The notes below the pieces were generated by a model that was given only the letters and a program-made list of their open reading frames with translations, was not told where the DNA came from and searched no databases. A DNA stretch of 64,000 nt, taken from Acidobacteriota bacterium (GTDB lineage: Bacteria; Aquificota; Aquificia; Aquificales; Aquificaceae). The stretch is from positions 1 to 64,000 of the forward strand of contig RFFP01000015.1 of the NCBI GenBank assembly GCA_003696155.1, in the 5' to 3' direction. Numbering within the stretch: the first letter of the stretch is position 1; each line of letters starts with the position of its first letter. Positions 1-11,493 of this stretch are shown here, one piece after another. The position numbers were made by a program, and so were the translations under genes.

Positions 1-129
1 GCCCTGTAAGACCCCTGCACCAAGCACGCAGGTTATGGCAGAGGTGAGGGTGGATTTGCCATGGTCAACGTGCCCTATGGTCCCTACGTTTACGTGTTCC
101 TTCTCTCTTACAAACTTCTCCTTTGCCAT
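1..129 (-). CDS. tuf: Elongation factor Tu, N-terminal part (truncated by window edge)
   Basis: Reverse complement translates to [43 protein letters not shown] (P-loop [10 protein letters not shown] of EF-Tu). Confidence 0.95.
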   Translation of the reverse strand, partial: MAKEKFVREKEHVNVGTIGHVDHGKSTLTSAITCVLGAGVLQG

Positions 130-148
130 AAGTTTACCTCCTGTTTAA

Positions 149-220
149 GCCCAGGACCGGACTTGAACCGGCGACCTCACCCTTACCAAGGGTGTGCTCT
201 GCCTACTGAGCTACCTGGGC
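149..220 (-). tRNA. tRNA-Thr(GGT)
   Basis: 72-nt cloverleaf on minus strand; anticodon loop TTGGTAA, GGTTCAAGTCC T-arm. Confidence 0.93.
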
Positions 221-231
221 TATTTTTAAAA

Positions 232-302
232 GCGGGCGATGGGACTCGAACCCACGACCTGCTGCTTGGAAGGCAGCTGCTCTACCACTGAGCTACGCCC
301 GC
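232..302 (-). tRNA. tRNA-Gly(TCC)
   Basis: Cloverleaf GCGGGCG acceptor, anticodon loop CTTCCAA, GGTTCGAGTCC T-arm. Confidence 0.93.
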
Positions 303-305
303 TGG

Positions 306-389
306 TGGAGGGGGCAGGATTCGAACCTGCGTAGGGCGAAGCCCGGGGGATTTACAGTCCCCTGCCTTTGGCCGCTCGGCCACCCCTCC
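306..389 (-). tRNA. tRNA-Tyr(GTA)
   Basis: Class II tRNA with long variable arm; anticodon GTA; GGAGGGG acceptor. Confidence 0.93.
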
Positions 390-401
390 TAAAGCCCTTA
401 A

Positions 402-472
402 GCTGGCGGTGGGGGTCGAACCCACGACCGCGGGATTACAAATCCCGCGCTCTACCACTGAGCTACGCCAGC
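402..472 (-). tRNA. tRNA-Thr(TGT)
   Basis: Cloverleaf GCTGGCG acceptor, anticodon loop TTTGTAA. Confidence 0.92.
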
Positions 473-490
473 TATAGAAGATAGTATTAT

Positions 491-518
491 ATCATAAATT
501 TATCCACCTTACGGTCAA
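491..518 (-). promoter_or_regulatory. Putative promoter for tRNA-tuf cluster (TTGACC - 16 bp - TATGAT)
   Basis: Minus strand TTGACC (513-518) and TATGAT (491-496). Confidence 0.5.
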
Positions 519-529
519 ACATCCACCTC

Positions 530-542
530 TATAATATTCAGC
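530..542 (+). promoter_or_regulatory. Putative -10 box TATAAT 7 nt before the galE ATG (predicted leaderless mRNA)
   Basis: TATAAT at 530-535, ATG at 543. Confidence 0.5.
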
Positions 543-1517
543 ATGAGACTGCTTATAACAGGAGGGGCAGGATATATAGGCTCGCATATGGTCAAACTGC
601 TGGGAGAGGGTGGGCATAAGGTTCTAACTATTGATAACCTGTCCAACGGACACCCTCAAGCTGTTCTCTACGGTGAGCTGGAGATTGTTGACCTTCTCAA
701 CTACAAGGCTCTGGAGGAGGTTCTCTTAGATTTTAAACCTGAGGCCGTTATACACTTTGCTGCAAAGGTTGTCGTGCCCGAAAGCGTACAAAAGCCACTG
801 CTCTACTATGAAAACAACTTCCAGGGCACGATAAACCTGCTTCAGGCTATGAAGAGGTCTGGGGTAAAGTATCTCATATTTTCCTCCACCGCCGCAGTAT
901 ATGGCATACCAAAAAGCGTGCCCGTAAAAGAAGAAGACCCAAAGGAGCCCATAAACCCCTACGGCTGGAGCAAGCTCTTTTCAGAGCAAGCTATAAAGGA
1001 TTTTTCCTACGCAGAAGGCTTAAAGTACGCTGTCCTCCGCTACTTCAACGTGGCGGGTGCAGACCCAGAGGGTAAGATAGGGCAGATAACAAAGAACCCG
1101 ACCCATCTAATACTAAGAGCCTGCAAGGTTGCCATGGGAAAACTGCCTTACATAGAGGTCTTTGGAACAGACTATAACACACCCGACGGCACATGTATAA
1201 GGGATTACATACATGTCGTGGATCTGTGCCAGGCTCATCTAAGAGCATTGGAGTACCTTCTTGAAGGCGGTGAAAGCCATGTGTTCAACGTGGGCTACGG
1301 AAGGGGCTATTCAGTGCTCGAGGTAATAGAAAGGGTTAAAAAGGTTTCCGGCGTAGACTTTGAGGTGAGGTATGGACCAAGAAGAGAGGGAGACCCACCC
1401 ATCATAGTTGCGGATAACACAAAGGTAAAGAGTTCCTTAGGATGGGCACCAAGATACGATGACCTTGACTTTATAATAAAAACCGCTTTGAGCTGGGAAA
1501 GGAGTTATAATTTATAA
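543..1517 (+). CDS. galE: UDP-glucose 4-epimerase
   Basis: MRLLITGGAGYIGSHMVKLL Rossmann motif, YGWSK active-site motif. Confidence 0.95.
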   Translation: MRLLITGGAGYIGSHMVKLLGEGGHKVLTIDNLSNGHPQAVLYGELEIVDLLNYKALEEVLLDFKPEAVIHFAAKVVVPESVQKPLLYYENNFQGTINLLQAMKRSGVKYLIFSSTAAVYGIPKSVPVKEEDPKEPINPYGWSKLFSEQAIKDFSYAEGLKYAVLRYFNVAGADPEGKIGQITKNPTHLILRACKVAMGKLPYIEVFGTDYNTPDGTCIRDYIHVVDLCQAHLRALEYLLEGGESHVFNVGYGRGYSVLEVIERVKKVSGVDFEVRYGPRREGDPPIIVADNTKVKSSLGWAPRYDDLDFIIKTALSWERSYNL

Positions 1518-1522
1518 ACTTA

Positions 1523-1595
1523 AGGCGCGTAGCTCAGTAGGCAGAGCGCCGCCCTTACAAGGCGGAGGTCGGCGGTTCGAGTCCGCCCGTGCCTA
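1523..1595 (+). tRNA. tRNA-Val(TAC)
   Basis: AGGCGCG acceptor pairing with CGTGCCT, anticodon loop CTTACAA, GGTTCGAGTCC T-arm. Confidence 0.93.
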
Positions 1596-1611
1596 TTTAT
1601 AAAAGGATTTC

Positions 1612-1914
1612 TCATTTCCCCAATATAAAACGTTTTATATATCCTTCGCTGAGTTTACACTCTTTTGCACCCTGATAGACTATGTTCCTGTGGCTCTCGT
1701 GTGGTCTACCAACCTCCTGACCTTCACGATAGTACACAAGAGCTTCGTATATCTGAACACTTTCGCCAACTACAGACACGAATTTCTTTTGGTAAACTTT
1801 GGGATTACCCTCATAGCGGTCAAGATTTTTCTCATCCTCAAACTTTGAGTCTGGGCATCTTTCCTTCATTTGATTGTTGTTCATATTCGAGCCGTAGGCA
1901 AAGTAGTACTTCAT
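1612..1914 (-). CDS. Short gamma-glutamylcyclotransferase-like protein (apparently internally shortened)
   Basis: N-terminal FAYGSNMN..QM..RCP and LDRYEGNPKVY motifs of the GGCT/AIG2-like family separated by only a few residues. Confidence 0.7.
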   Translation of the reverse strand: MKYYFAYGSNMNNNQMKERCPDSKFEDEKNLDRYEGNPKVYQKKFVSVVGESVQIYEALVYYREGQEVGRPHESHRNIVYQGAKECKLSEGYIKRFILGK

Positions 1915-1952
1915 GCCTGCTATTGTACAATGGATGCATATATTTTATCCTT

Positions 1953-2894
1953 ATGCCCGTGGCAGAAAAAACATCATACTACTCTCTTAGGGATTATCTA
2001 AAGGAACGCTATGGCAGGCGTGTTCAGAAGATAACCCTTGCACTACCCTTTACCTGTCCAAACATAGACGGTACAAAGGCAAGGGGTGGATGCACTTACT
2101 GCTTTTCGGGCACAAGGCCGGCTCACTTAGAGCCCTACACACCCCTACGTCAACAAATAGAAGAAGGTATAAAAAGAGCAAAGGAAAGATACGGTAAAAA
2201 CATCCTCTTTTTTCTTTACTACCAGTCCTATTCCAATACTTACGGAGATTATGACTTCCTAAAGTCTGCCTACGATACAGCCCTTGAATTTGATGAGGTA
2301 GTAGGCATAGATGTGGGCACAAGGCCCGACTGCGCCCCCGAGTGGGTCCTTGACCTTCTTGAGAGCTATACACAGAAGGGTCTTGAAGTATGGGTAGAGT
2401 ATGGGCTTCAGAGCGCCAACTTCAAAACCTTGAGGGCTATAAACAGGGCACATGGGATTTCGGACTTCGTGGACGCCGTCTTAAGGACGAAGAGGAGAGA
2501 GCTCAAAGTATGTGCTCATGTTATACTTGGGCTTCCTGGAGAGGATAAGGAAGACATGTTGGAAACAGGAAAGCTTCTCGCAAGCCTTCCCGTAGATGGG
2601 GTAAAGATTCATCCTCTGCATGTTATAAAGAACACAAAACTGGCAGAGCAGTATTTGGCTGGGGAGTTTAAGGTTCTGTCTCTGGAAGAGTACGCACAAA
2701 GGGCTGTGGACCTTCTTGAGGTGCTCCCCTCTCATGTTGTAGTTCACAGACTGACGGGGGAGGTAGAACCAGAAAGGCTTATAGCACCCGACTATTGCAC
2801 CTACGCCAGAAAGCACGATGTTGTTTCCGCCATAGTTAAGGAACTCCAAAGCCGCGGAAGCTACCAAGGCTGTAAAGTACCTTTTAACCGATGA
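1953..2894 (+). CDS. Radical SAM protein, YhcC/TIGR01212-like
   Basis: CPNIDGTKARGGCTYC cluster motif; internal ATG of ORF 1665..2894 chosen because homology starts at MPVAEKTSYYSLRDYLKERYG. Confidence 0.85.
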   Translation: MPVAEKTSYYSLRDYLKERYGRRVQKITLALPFTCPNIDGTKARGGCTYCFSGTRPAHLEPYTPLRQQIEEGIKRAKERYGKNILFFLYYQSYSNTYGDYDFLKSAYDTALEFDEVVGIDVGTRPDCAPEWVLDLLESYTQKGLEVWVEYGLQSANFKTLRAINRAHGISDFVDAVLRTKRRELKVCAHVILGLPGEDKEDMLETGKLLASLPVDGVKIHPLHVIKNTKLAEQYLAGEFKVLSLEEYAQRAVDLLEVLPSHVVVHRLTGEVEPERLIAPDYCTYARKHDVVSAIVKELQSRGSYQGCKVPFNR

Positions 2895-4087
2895 GTAAGG
2901 CACACTGGGCCCTTGTTTCTCTTGGCGTTAACCTTCTTCAATCCCTTCTGAAGTTTTTAGCGGGAGCTCTTACAGGAAGCCTCTCCATGCTTGGCGAGGC
3001 GGTTCATTCTCTTTCAGACAGCTTTGCATCCTTTGTTGCCTTTGCAACCATTAAGTTTTCCGATAAGAAAACTAAGAAGTTTCCTTATGGTCTATACAGG
3101 CTTGAGAACTTCGGCTCCATAGTTATAGCCTTTTTTTTACTCTTGGCTGCCTATGAGATGGCAAAGCGAGCTCTTAGCAAGCCAGTGGAACTCAAAGAAG
3201 AATACCTGGGCATAGGTCTTGGTGTGGTCCTCTTTTCCTTGCTTAGCTCCCTAACCCTTTCCCTTCTTGAAAGAAGAGCGGGTAAAAAGCTTAACTCTCC
3301 AACCTTGGTGGCAGACTCCTATCATACACTGACCGATGCCTTTGGTTCTTCCCTTGTGCTTATAAGCCTTATAGGTGCCTATATGGGTTATCAGGTGGAC
3401 AGATACTTTGCCCTCGGAGTAGCCATGCTTATCACCTACACGGCGGTAAGCATACTTTGGAAGGAGGTTTCCGTTCTTTTGGATGTGAGCGTTGATGAGG
3501 AAGTTTTGCAAAAAGTAAGGGAAGTTATTCTGTCCTTCCCCGAGGTTAGGGAGATAAGGGGTCTTTTTATAAGGAGCTCTGGGGGTAAAATGTTTGCGGA
3601 TATGGTACTTGCCTTAGAGGGTAGGGACTTTGTGCAGATACACCGCCTAGTGGACATTATGGAAGATACCCTCAAGAAAGAGGTGCCCGGCTTAGACCTT
3701 GTGTTCATACACTACGAACCGGTGGATGGCTACAGGCAAAAGGTGGGTGTTCTGATAGACAGTGATGGAAACGTGAGCCCAACCTTTGGGGGAGCAAAAG
3801 AGCTTTTGGTATTTGGTGGAAAGGAGCCAGAGAGGACCATAATGCCCCACTGTAAGGAAGAGGAGATTTCAAAGCTTATAAGCGAAAAGAACCTATGCGT
3901 TATAATCTGCGGACATCATCCCCTTTCCCGAGATGCAAAGGGTATGCTAAGTCAAAAGGGTGTTTTTGTATGGGAAACGGAAGAGAAGAACCCGTACATA
4001 GCTCTTAAAGAGGTAGTTTATAATCTTCAGAATGTCGAAGCTGCTTATAAGAAGGGCGAGGATAATAGATCCCTCTCAAAATCTTGA
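2891..4087 (+). CDS. Cation diffusion facilitator transporter with C-terminal NifX-like domain
   Basis: HSLSDSF and DSYHTLTDAFGSS CDF motifs; C-terminal VGVLIDSDGNVSPTFGGAKELLVFG resembles the dinitrogenase FeMo-cofactor (NifX/NifB C-term) fold. Confidence 0.85.
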   Translation: MSKAHWALVSLGVNLLQSLLKFLAGALTGSLSMLGEAVHSLSDSFASFVAFATIKFSDKKTKKFPYGLYRLENFGSIVIAFFLLLAAYEMAKRALSKPVELKEEYLGIGLGVVLFSLLSSLTLSLLERRAGKKLNSPTLVADSYHTLTDAFGSSLVLISLIGAYMGYQVDRYFALGVAMLITYTAVSILWKEVSVLLDVSVDEEVLQKVREVILSFPEVREIRGLFIRSSGGKMFADMVLALEGRDFVQIHRLVDIMEDTLKKEVPGLDLVFIHYEPVDGYRQKVGVLIDSDGNVSPTFGGAKELLVFGGKEPERTIMPHCKEEEISKLISEKNLCVIICGHHPLSRDAKGMLSQKGVFVWETEEKNPYIALKEVVYNLQNVEAAYKKGEDNRSLSKS

Positions 4088-5306
4088 CAAGGTTGGAGAT
4101 GTCCTAATAGAAAAGGGAAGGATAAAAGCCATAGGAGAGGAGCTCTTTGAGTTAGAAGCTCAGGTAATAGACGCGGAGGGAACTATCCTTTGTCCATCTT
4201 TTGTGGATATGCACGTTCATACCAGAGACCCAGGGCAGGAATACAAGGAGGATATGAAGAGCGTAAGCAAAGCAGCGACCGCAGGGGGTTTTACCACCTT
4301 AGTTTGCATGCCAAACACCAATCCACCCATAGACTCCCCAGAAGTTGCACAGTACATAGTGCAGAAAGCAGAGCAGATAGGTATCTGCAGGGCCATACCC
4401 GCAGGTGCCCTAACGAAAGGGAGAAAGGGAAAAGAGCTTACAGACTTTTACAGGCTAAAGGAAGCAGGATGTATAGCCCTTACTGACGACGGCTCTCCCC
4501 TTATGGACTCTCTCCTGATGGAAAGGGCTCTTAAACTTGCAAAACAGCTTGGCATGCTTGTCATGAACCACTGTGAGGATGACAGGTTAGCTTACGGACA
4601 TATAAACGAGGGCTATGTGAGTTCCCTACTTGGCATAAGCTCCCGGCCACCCTCTGCAGAGGAAGTGCTGGTTGCCAGAGACTGCATACTCTCTTACCGC
4701 ACAGGGGGAAGGCTTCATGTACAGCATGTTAGCACAGCCCTAAGCCTTGAGATGATTAGGTTCTTCAAGGAAAAGGGAGCTCCAATTTCCTGCGAGGTAA
4801 ACCCCTATCATCTTCTATTTACTGAGGAAGAGCTTCTTAGTTCGGGCTCTAACGCCAAGGTAAACCCGCCCTTCAGAAAGGAAGAGGACAGAAGAGCTTT
4901 AATAGAGGGCTTAAAGGATGGTACCATAGACTGCATTGCCACAGACCACGCACCCCACGCACCCTGGGAGAAGGGACTTTTAGAGAGCTCCATGCCGGGC
5001 ATGATAGGATTGCAGACAGCCCTGCCCATGGCTTTGGAGCTTATAAGAGAGGGACATATAAGCTATATGAGGATGATAGAGCTCATGTCCTGCAGACCAG
5101 CTAAGCTTTTGGGCTTGGAGGACTGTGGAAATCTAAAGGTGGGATCTAAGGCAAACCTGGTCCTTTTTGACCCAGATAGGGAATGGTATCTAAAAGAAGA
5201 TACTAACCTTTCCAAGTCAAGGAACACACCCCTATGGAACAAAAAGCTAAGGGGTAAAGTCTTATACACCATATACGAAGGAAGGATAGTCTATAGGGAT
5301 GTTTGA
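4032..5306 (+). CDS. pyrC: Dihydroorotase
   Basis: PSFVDMHVHTRDPGQEYKED metal-binding motif, ATDHAPH. Confidence 0.95.
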   Translation: MSKLLIRRARIIDPSQNLDKVGDVLIEKGRIKAIGEELFELEAQVIDAEGTILCPSFVDMHVHTRDPGQEYKEDMKSVSKAATAGGFTTLVCMPNTNPPIDSPEVAQYIVQKAEQIGICRAIPAGALTKGRKGKELTDFYRLKEAGCIALTDDGSPLMDSLLMERALKLAKQLGMLVMNHCEDDRLAYGHINEGYVSSLLGISSRPPSAEEVLVARDCILSYRTGGRLHVQHVSTALSLEMIRFFKEKGAPISCEVNPYHLLFTEEELLSSGSNAKVNPPFRKEEDRRALIEGLKDGTIDCIATDHAPHAPWEKGLLESSMPGMIGLQTALPMALELIREGHISYMRMIELMSCRPAKLLGLEDCGNLKVGSKANLVLFDPDREWYLKEDTNLSKSRNTPLWNKKLRGKVLYTIYEGRIVYRDV

Positions 5307-6138
5307 AAGGGTTGGAGTTATCGGTGTGGGTTTTATGGGAGGCTCCTTTGCCCTGGCATGTAAAGAGTCTGCCTTTTGCAAGGTCTTTGGCGTGGACATA
5401 AACCCAGAGGCTATAAGAAAGGGAAAGGAGCTTGGTGTGATAGATGAGGGGTCCACAAGGATTGAAGACCTTAAAGAATTTGACACTCAGCTTGTGGTCA
5501 TAGCCACACCCGTCAGGACCTTCTACAGCATAGGCAAAGCTCTTAGGGAAATCCTTGACGAGAGCTGTGTGGTCTCCGACATTGGAAGCGTAAAGGGACA
5601 CCTTGTCTATGCCCTCGAGGATTTTCTGGGTCCTAGGTTTGTAGGAGCCCACCCTATAGCGGGTACGGAAAAAGCGGGTGTAGAAAATGTCCTAAAGGGT
5701 CTTTACAGAGGCAAGAAATGCATTATCACACCCACGGAGAGAACAGATAGGGAAGCAAAGAAAAAAGTAGTCCAGCTATGGGAGAGCTTTGGGTCCCTCG
5801 TGGAGGAGATGGACCCTTACCTTCACGACCATGTCTTTGGTGCAGTTTCCCATCTTCCCCACGCAGTGGCCTTTGCCCTTATGGAAACTATAGAAGCACT
5901 AAGTCAAAATAGTGTGGACCTGTTTAAGTATCCCGGTGCTGGCTTTAAGGACTTCACACGCATAGCAGCTTCAGACCCGGTGATGTGGAGGGACATATTT
6001 TTGGAAAACTCTAATAACTTAGACATAGCTATAGAAGCCTTTATAAATGCCTTCAGTAGGTTAAGAAGGCTTATAAAAGAAAAAAGGGAGGATGAGCTAA
6101 CTCAGTATCTAAGAAGTGCAAGCTACAAGAGAAAAAGT

Positions 6139-6147
<9 letters not shown>
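5299..6147 (+). CDS. tyrA: Prephenate/arogenate dehydrogenase
   Basis: VGVIGVGFMGGSFALAC; GAHPIAGTEKAGVENV. Confidence 0.93.
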
Positions 6148-7700
<1,553 letters not shown>

Positions 7701-7709
7701 TAATTCCTC

Positions 7710-10475
7710 ATGCGAAACTACACAGAAACCTTGAACCTTCCCAAGACCGACTTTCCTATGAAGGCAGACCTTCCAAGCAAGGAGCCCCTTATATTAAAAA
7801 GATGGGAAAAGCTCTATAAAAAGGTAAAAGAAAACAGAAAGGGCAAACCACTCTTTGTGCTACACGATGGACCACCCTATGCCAACGGGCACATACACAT
7901 AGGACACGCCCTTAACAAGGTCCTCAAAGACGTTATAGTTAAGTACAAACTACTTTCTGGCTTTGATGTAGACTTTATTCCAGGTTGGGACTGTCATGGA
8001 CTTCCTATAGAACAGCAGGTGGAGAAGGAGCTCAAGGCAAAAAAGCTGACAAAGGAGCAGGTGGGGAAGGTGGAGTTCAGAAGACTTTGTAGGGATTACG
8101 CCCAGAGGTTTGTCCATGTTCAAAGGGAGGAGTTTATAAGACTTGGCGTGCTCGCAGATTGGGAAAATCCTTACCTAACTATGGACCCAGCCTACCAAGC
8201 TCAGGAGATAAGGGAGCTGGGAAGGATATTTAAGAAGGGTCTTGTGGTAAGAAGTAAAAAGCCCGTCTATTGGTGTATCTATGACAAAACTGCCGAGGCA
8301 GAGGCGGAAGTAGAGTACTACGAAAAGGAGGACCCAAGCGTATACGTGAAGTTTCCTCTCAAGGACCAGCAGAGAGTTTACCTGATCATATGGACTACCA
8401 CACCTTGGACCCTTCCTGCAAACCTTGGCCTTATGGTGGGCAAAGACTACGAGTACGTATTCTTAAGGGTAGGGGAAGATACATACATACTCGCCAAGCT
8501 CACTCTTGATAACTTCAAAAAGGACACGGGTATTGATGGAGAGGTAGTCAAGGAGGTAAAAGGTGAAGAGCTTGTAGGACTTGAGTATATAGCACCTTAC
8601 GGTAATAGGGTTTGCAAAGTTTACCCATCGGAGTTTGTAGAAACGTCAACGGGTACAGGACTTGTCCATATGGCACCAGGGCATGGTAGGGAGGACTATA
8701 TAGTAGGGCTGAGATATGGGCTTGAGCCCTTTGCACCCGTCAACGACGAGGGCAGGTTTATGGAAGAAGCTCCAGAGTTTCTAAGAGGTCTACGGGTCTT
8801 TGAGGCCAACCCCTTAATATTGGAAGATCTGAGGAGTAGGAATCTTCTCCTTTGGGAGGGGAAGCTAAGGCACTCTTACCCACACTGCTGGAGATGTAAG
8901 AACCCCGTTATATTCAGGGCTACACCTCAGTGGTTTATAAGCATGGAGGGGCTAAGGGAACGAAGCCTTGAGGAGATAGAAAAGGTAAGATGGATACCAC
9001 CCCACGGTAAGAACCGCATAGGCTCTATGGTGGAAAACAGACCAGACTGGTGCATATCAAGGCAGAGGTACTGGGGTGTGCCCATAACCGTCTTCTACTG
9101 CAAAAACTGCGGTCATACTACGGCGGATGAAGAGCTCTTTGAAAGGATAGCCCATATGGTAGAGAGCTCTAAAGAGGGTGCAGACCTTTGGTTTGAGCTT
9201 ACAGAAAAGGAGCTTCTGCCCGAGGGCTACACCTGTCCCAAGTGCGGATCTGAGGAATTTAGAAAAGAGGAGGACATACTGGACGTGTGGTTTGACTCAG
9301 GCTCTTCCCATGCCCACGTGCTGAGGAAGAGAGGTATACAGAGGGCAGACCTCTACCTTGAGGGCTCTGACCAGCATAGGGGATGGTTTCAGGCATCCCT
9401 TCTTGAGTCTGTTGCAAGCTACGGGCATGCACCTTATGACTCAGTCCTTACCCATGGCTTTACGGTGGATGAAAAGGGCAGGAAGATGTCCAAGTCCTTA
9501 GGCAACGTGGTATCACCCCAAGAGGTCATATCCCAGTACGGAGCGGACCTTCTAAGGCTTTGGGTGGTATCTGAGGACTACACAGAGGATGTAAAGCTTG
9601 GCAAAGGCATACTCCACAGGCTTGTGGAGGACTACAAGAAGATACGCAACACCGTAAGGTTTATCCTTGGAAACCTTTACGATTTTAGCCTCGAAAAAAG
9701 TTTACCCACTAAGGAGCTTCACCATTTTGACCGTTGGATGTTGTCCTACCTTCAGGATATTCTTTCGGAGCTCCACAGGCACTACGAAAACTATGCCTTC
9801 CACAGGGTATATCATCTCTTGAGAAACTTCTGCTCGGCAGAGCTCTCAAGTCTTTACCTTGACGTTCTCAAGGACAGGCTCTACGTATACGCACCAGACA
9901 GCTATGAGAGAAGGTCAGCCCAGACTGTCCTTTACGAAATAGCTATAGCTCTCATAACTGGCATAGCACCCTTTTTAAGCTACACCGCAGAGGAAGCCTG
10001 GGAGCACTTAAGGTGCATAGACCCTTCCCTTCCAGAGAGCGTATTTTTGTATGAGATACCCAAACCAGACCTAGGAAAGAGAGATGAAGAGCTCCTAAAG
10101 GACTACGAAAGGCTCATAAAGGTCAGGGATGATGTGCTCAAGACTATAGAGCTTGCAAGAAAGGACAAGGTAATAAGCCATCCCTACGAGGCGCAGGTGT
10201 TTCTCTGGGGACAGTTGCCTACAGAAAGGCTGAAGGATTATGAGGACTATCTAAAGTACTTCTTCACAGTCAGCTTGGTTGTCTTTCAGGAAGGGGGAGA
10301 CTATAGACTGCCATCGGAAAGTTGGGAGGGCCTTTATGTGGGTGTGTCCAAAGTGGAAGGTCTAAAGTGTCCACGATGCTGGCTTTACTATCCCCAAAAG
10401 GACTTTGAGGGAGAGGTATGTGGCAGGTGTGCAAAGGTGCTGGAAGCCATGAAATCAGGGGAATATATTAAATAG
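7710..10475 (+). CDS. ileS: Isoleucyl-tRNA synthetase
   Basis: [32 protein letters not shown]-terminal CPRCW zinc motif. Confidence 0.98.
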   Translation: MRNYTETLNLPKTDFPMKADLPSKEPLILKRWEKLYKKVKENRKGKPLFVLHDGPPYANGHIHIGHALNKVLKDVIVKYKLLSGFDVDFIPGWDCHGLPIEQQVEKELKAKKLTKEQVGKVEFRRLCRDYAQRFVHVQREEFIRLGVLADWENPYLTMDPAYQAQEIRELGRIFKKGLVVRSKKPVYWCIYDKTAEAEAEVEYYEKEDPSVYVKFPLKDQQRVYLIIWTTTPWTLPANLGLMVGKDYEYVFLRVGEDTYILAKLTLDNFKKDTGIDGEVVKEVKGEELVGLEYIAPYGNRVCKVYPSEFVETSTGTGLVHMAPGHGREDYIVGLRYGLEPFAPVNDEGRFMEEAPEFLRGLRVFEANPLILEDLRSRNLLLWEGKLRHSYPHCWRCKNPVIFRATPQWFISMEGLRERSLEEIEKVRWIPPHGKNRIGSMVENRPDWCISRQRYWGVPITVFYCKNCGHTTADEELFERIAHMVESSKEGADLWFELTEKELLPEGYTCPKCGSEEFRKEEDILDVWFDSGSSHAHVLRKRGIQRADLYLEGSDQHRGWFQASLLESVASYGHAPYDSVLTHGFTVDEKGRKMSKSLGNVVSPQEVISQYGADLLRLWVVSEDYTEDVKLGKGILHRLVEDYKKIRNTVRFILGNLYDFSLEKSLPTKELHHFDRWMLSYLQDILSELHRHYENYAFHRVYHLLRNFCSAELSSLYLDVLKDRLYVYAPDSYERRSAQTVLYEIAIALITGIAPFLSYTAEEAWEHLRCIDPSLPESVFLYEIPKPDLGKRDEELLKDYERLIKVRDDVLKTIELARKDKVISHPYEAQVFLWGQLPTERLKDYEDYLKYFFTVSLVVFQEGGDYRLPSESWEGLYVGVSKVEGLKCPRCWLYYPQKDFEGEVCGRCAKVLEAMKSGEYIK

Positions 10476-10491
10476 GCTTAGGAGGTATAGC

Positions 10492-11493
10492 ATGGTAGAG
10501 GAATCCATACCTATCATAGAACTACTTAGGAAGGAAGAAGGTCCCATACTTATAGCGAGTCATGAAAACCCAGATGCTGACACCTTAGGCAGTGCCCTCG
10601 CCCTATATCTCTTCTTAAAGAAAAAAGGAAAAAGGGTCTGTGTTGGCTGTAAAGATGAGGTGCCCCATTTTCTTGACTTTTTACCTGGTGCAGGAGAGGT
10701 TATAAGGCTTCCCACCGATCAAGTCTTCAGCCTTTCCATAGTTGTGGATGCAAGCGGTTTTCACAGGATAGGAGCGGAGGTAAAGACCTTTAAGAGGGCT
10801 AGGATAGACCACCATATAGGTGGTGAGTTTTACGATATAACCGACTATATAGACCCCTCTGCACCCTCTACCACCGCCCTTGTATACAAACTCCTCTGCA
10901 GCTGGGATAGGTCTGCTATAGACAAGGATATAGCCCAGAACCTCTACGCAGGGCTTGCCACGGATACGGGCTTTTTCAAATACTCCAACACGGATGCCCG
11001 CACCTTTGAGCTAGCCAAAGAACTTGTTGAGTTTGGTGCGGAGCCTCATTGGACCTTTGTTATGTTCGCAGAGAGGGAGTCCATAAACAAGCTCAGGCTA
11101 CTTTCAAAGGTTCTGGACACCCTGCAGGTTTACCATGATGGTCTGGTGGCCGGCATAACCATATTTGACCGGTTTTTCAAAGAAACTGGCTGTAAGTACG
11201 CAGATAGCGAGGGGCTTGTGAACTATCCAAGGTCCCTAGAGGGTGTGGAGGTAGCCTACGCCCTTATAGAAAAACCCGACGAAGGGCTGTGGAAAGTATC
11301 CCTGCGCTCTAAAGGAACGGTTGATGTTGCAAAGATAGCGGAGTCTCTGGGCGGTGGGGGGCACAAGCACGCCTCGGGCTGTAAGATAAAGGCAAGAAGC
11401 TATGAAGAGGCAGTGGACAGGTTAATAACCGCTATAAGAGAGGGGCTTGAGAAGAATGGTTTAGTAAAGCAAGCTGTAGGCCAAGCTACCTAA
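10492..11493 (+). CDS. DHH/DHHA1 phosphoesterase (NrnA-like oligoribonuclease/pAp phosphatase)
   Basis: SHENPDADTLGSALAL, IDHHIGG, GGGGHKHASG. Confidence 0.9.
   Translation: MVEESIPIIELLRKEEGPILIASHENPDADTLGSALALYLFLKKKGKRVCVGCKDEVPHFLDFLPGAGEVIRLPTDQVFSLSIVVDASGFHRIGAEVKTFKRARIDHHIGGEFYDITDYIDPSAPSTTALVYKLLCSWDRSAIDKDIAQNLYAGLATDTGFFKYSNTDARTFELAKELVEFGAEPHWTFVMFAERESINKLRLLSKVLDTLQVYHDGLVAGITIFDRFFKETGCKYADSEGLVNYPRSLEGVEVAYALIEKPDEGLWKVSLRSKGTVDVAKIAESLGGGGHKHASGCKIKARSYEEAVDRLITAIREGLEKNGLVKQAVGQAT

Noticed and set aside
61-291. 76-aa plus-strand ORF
   Set aside because: Runs antisense through tuf and two tRNA genes; residues such as GDGTRTHDLLLGRQLL are typical spurious translations of tRNAs.
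1665-1952. N-terminal extension of the radical SAM ORF
   Set aside because: Antisense to the GGCT-like gene and not homologous; the conserved protein begins at the ATG at 1953.
2481-2903. 140-aa minus-strand ORF opposite the radical SAM gene
   Set aside because: Shadow ORF with no domain similarity.
5203-5652. 149-aa minus-strand ORF opposite pyrC/tyrA
   Set aside because: Shadow ORF opposite a conserved coding region.
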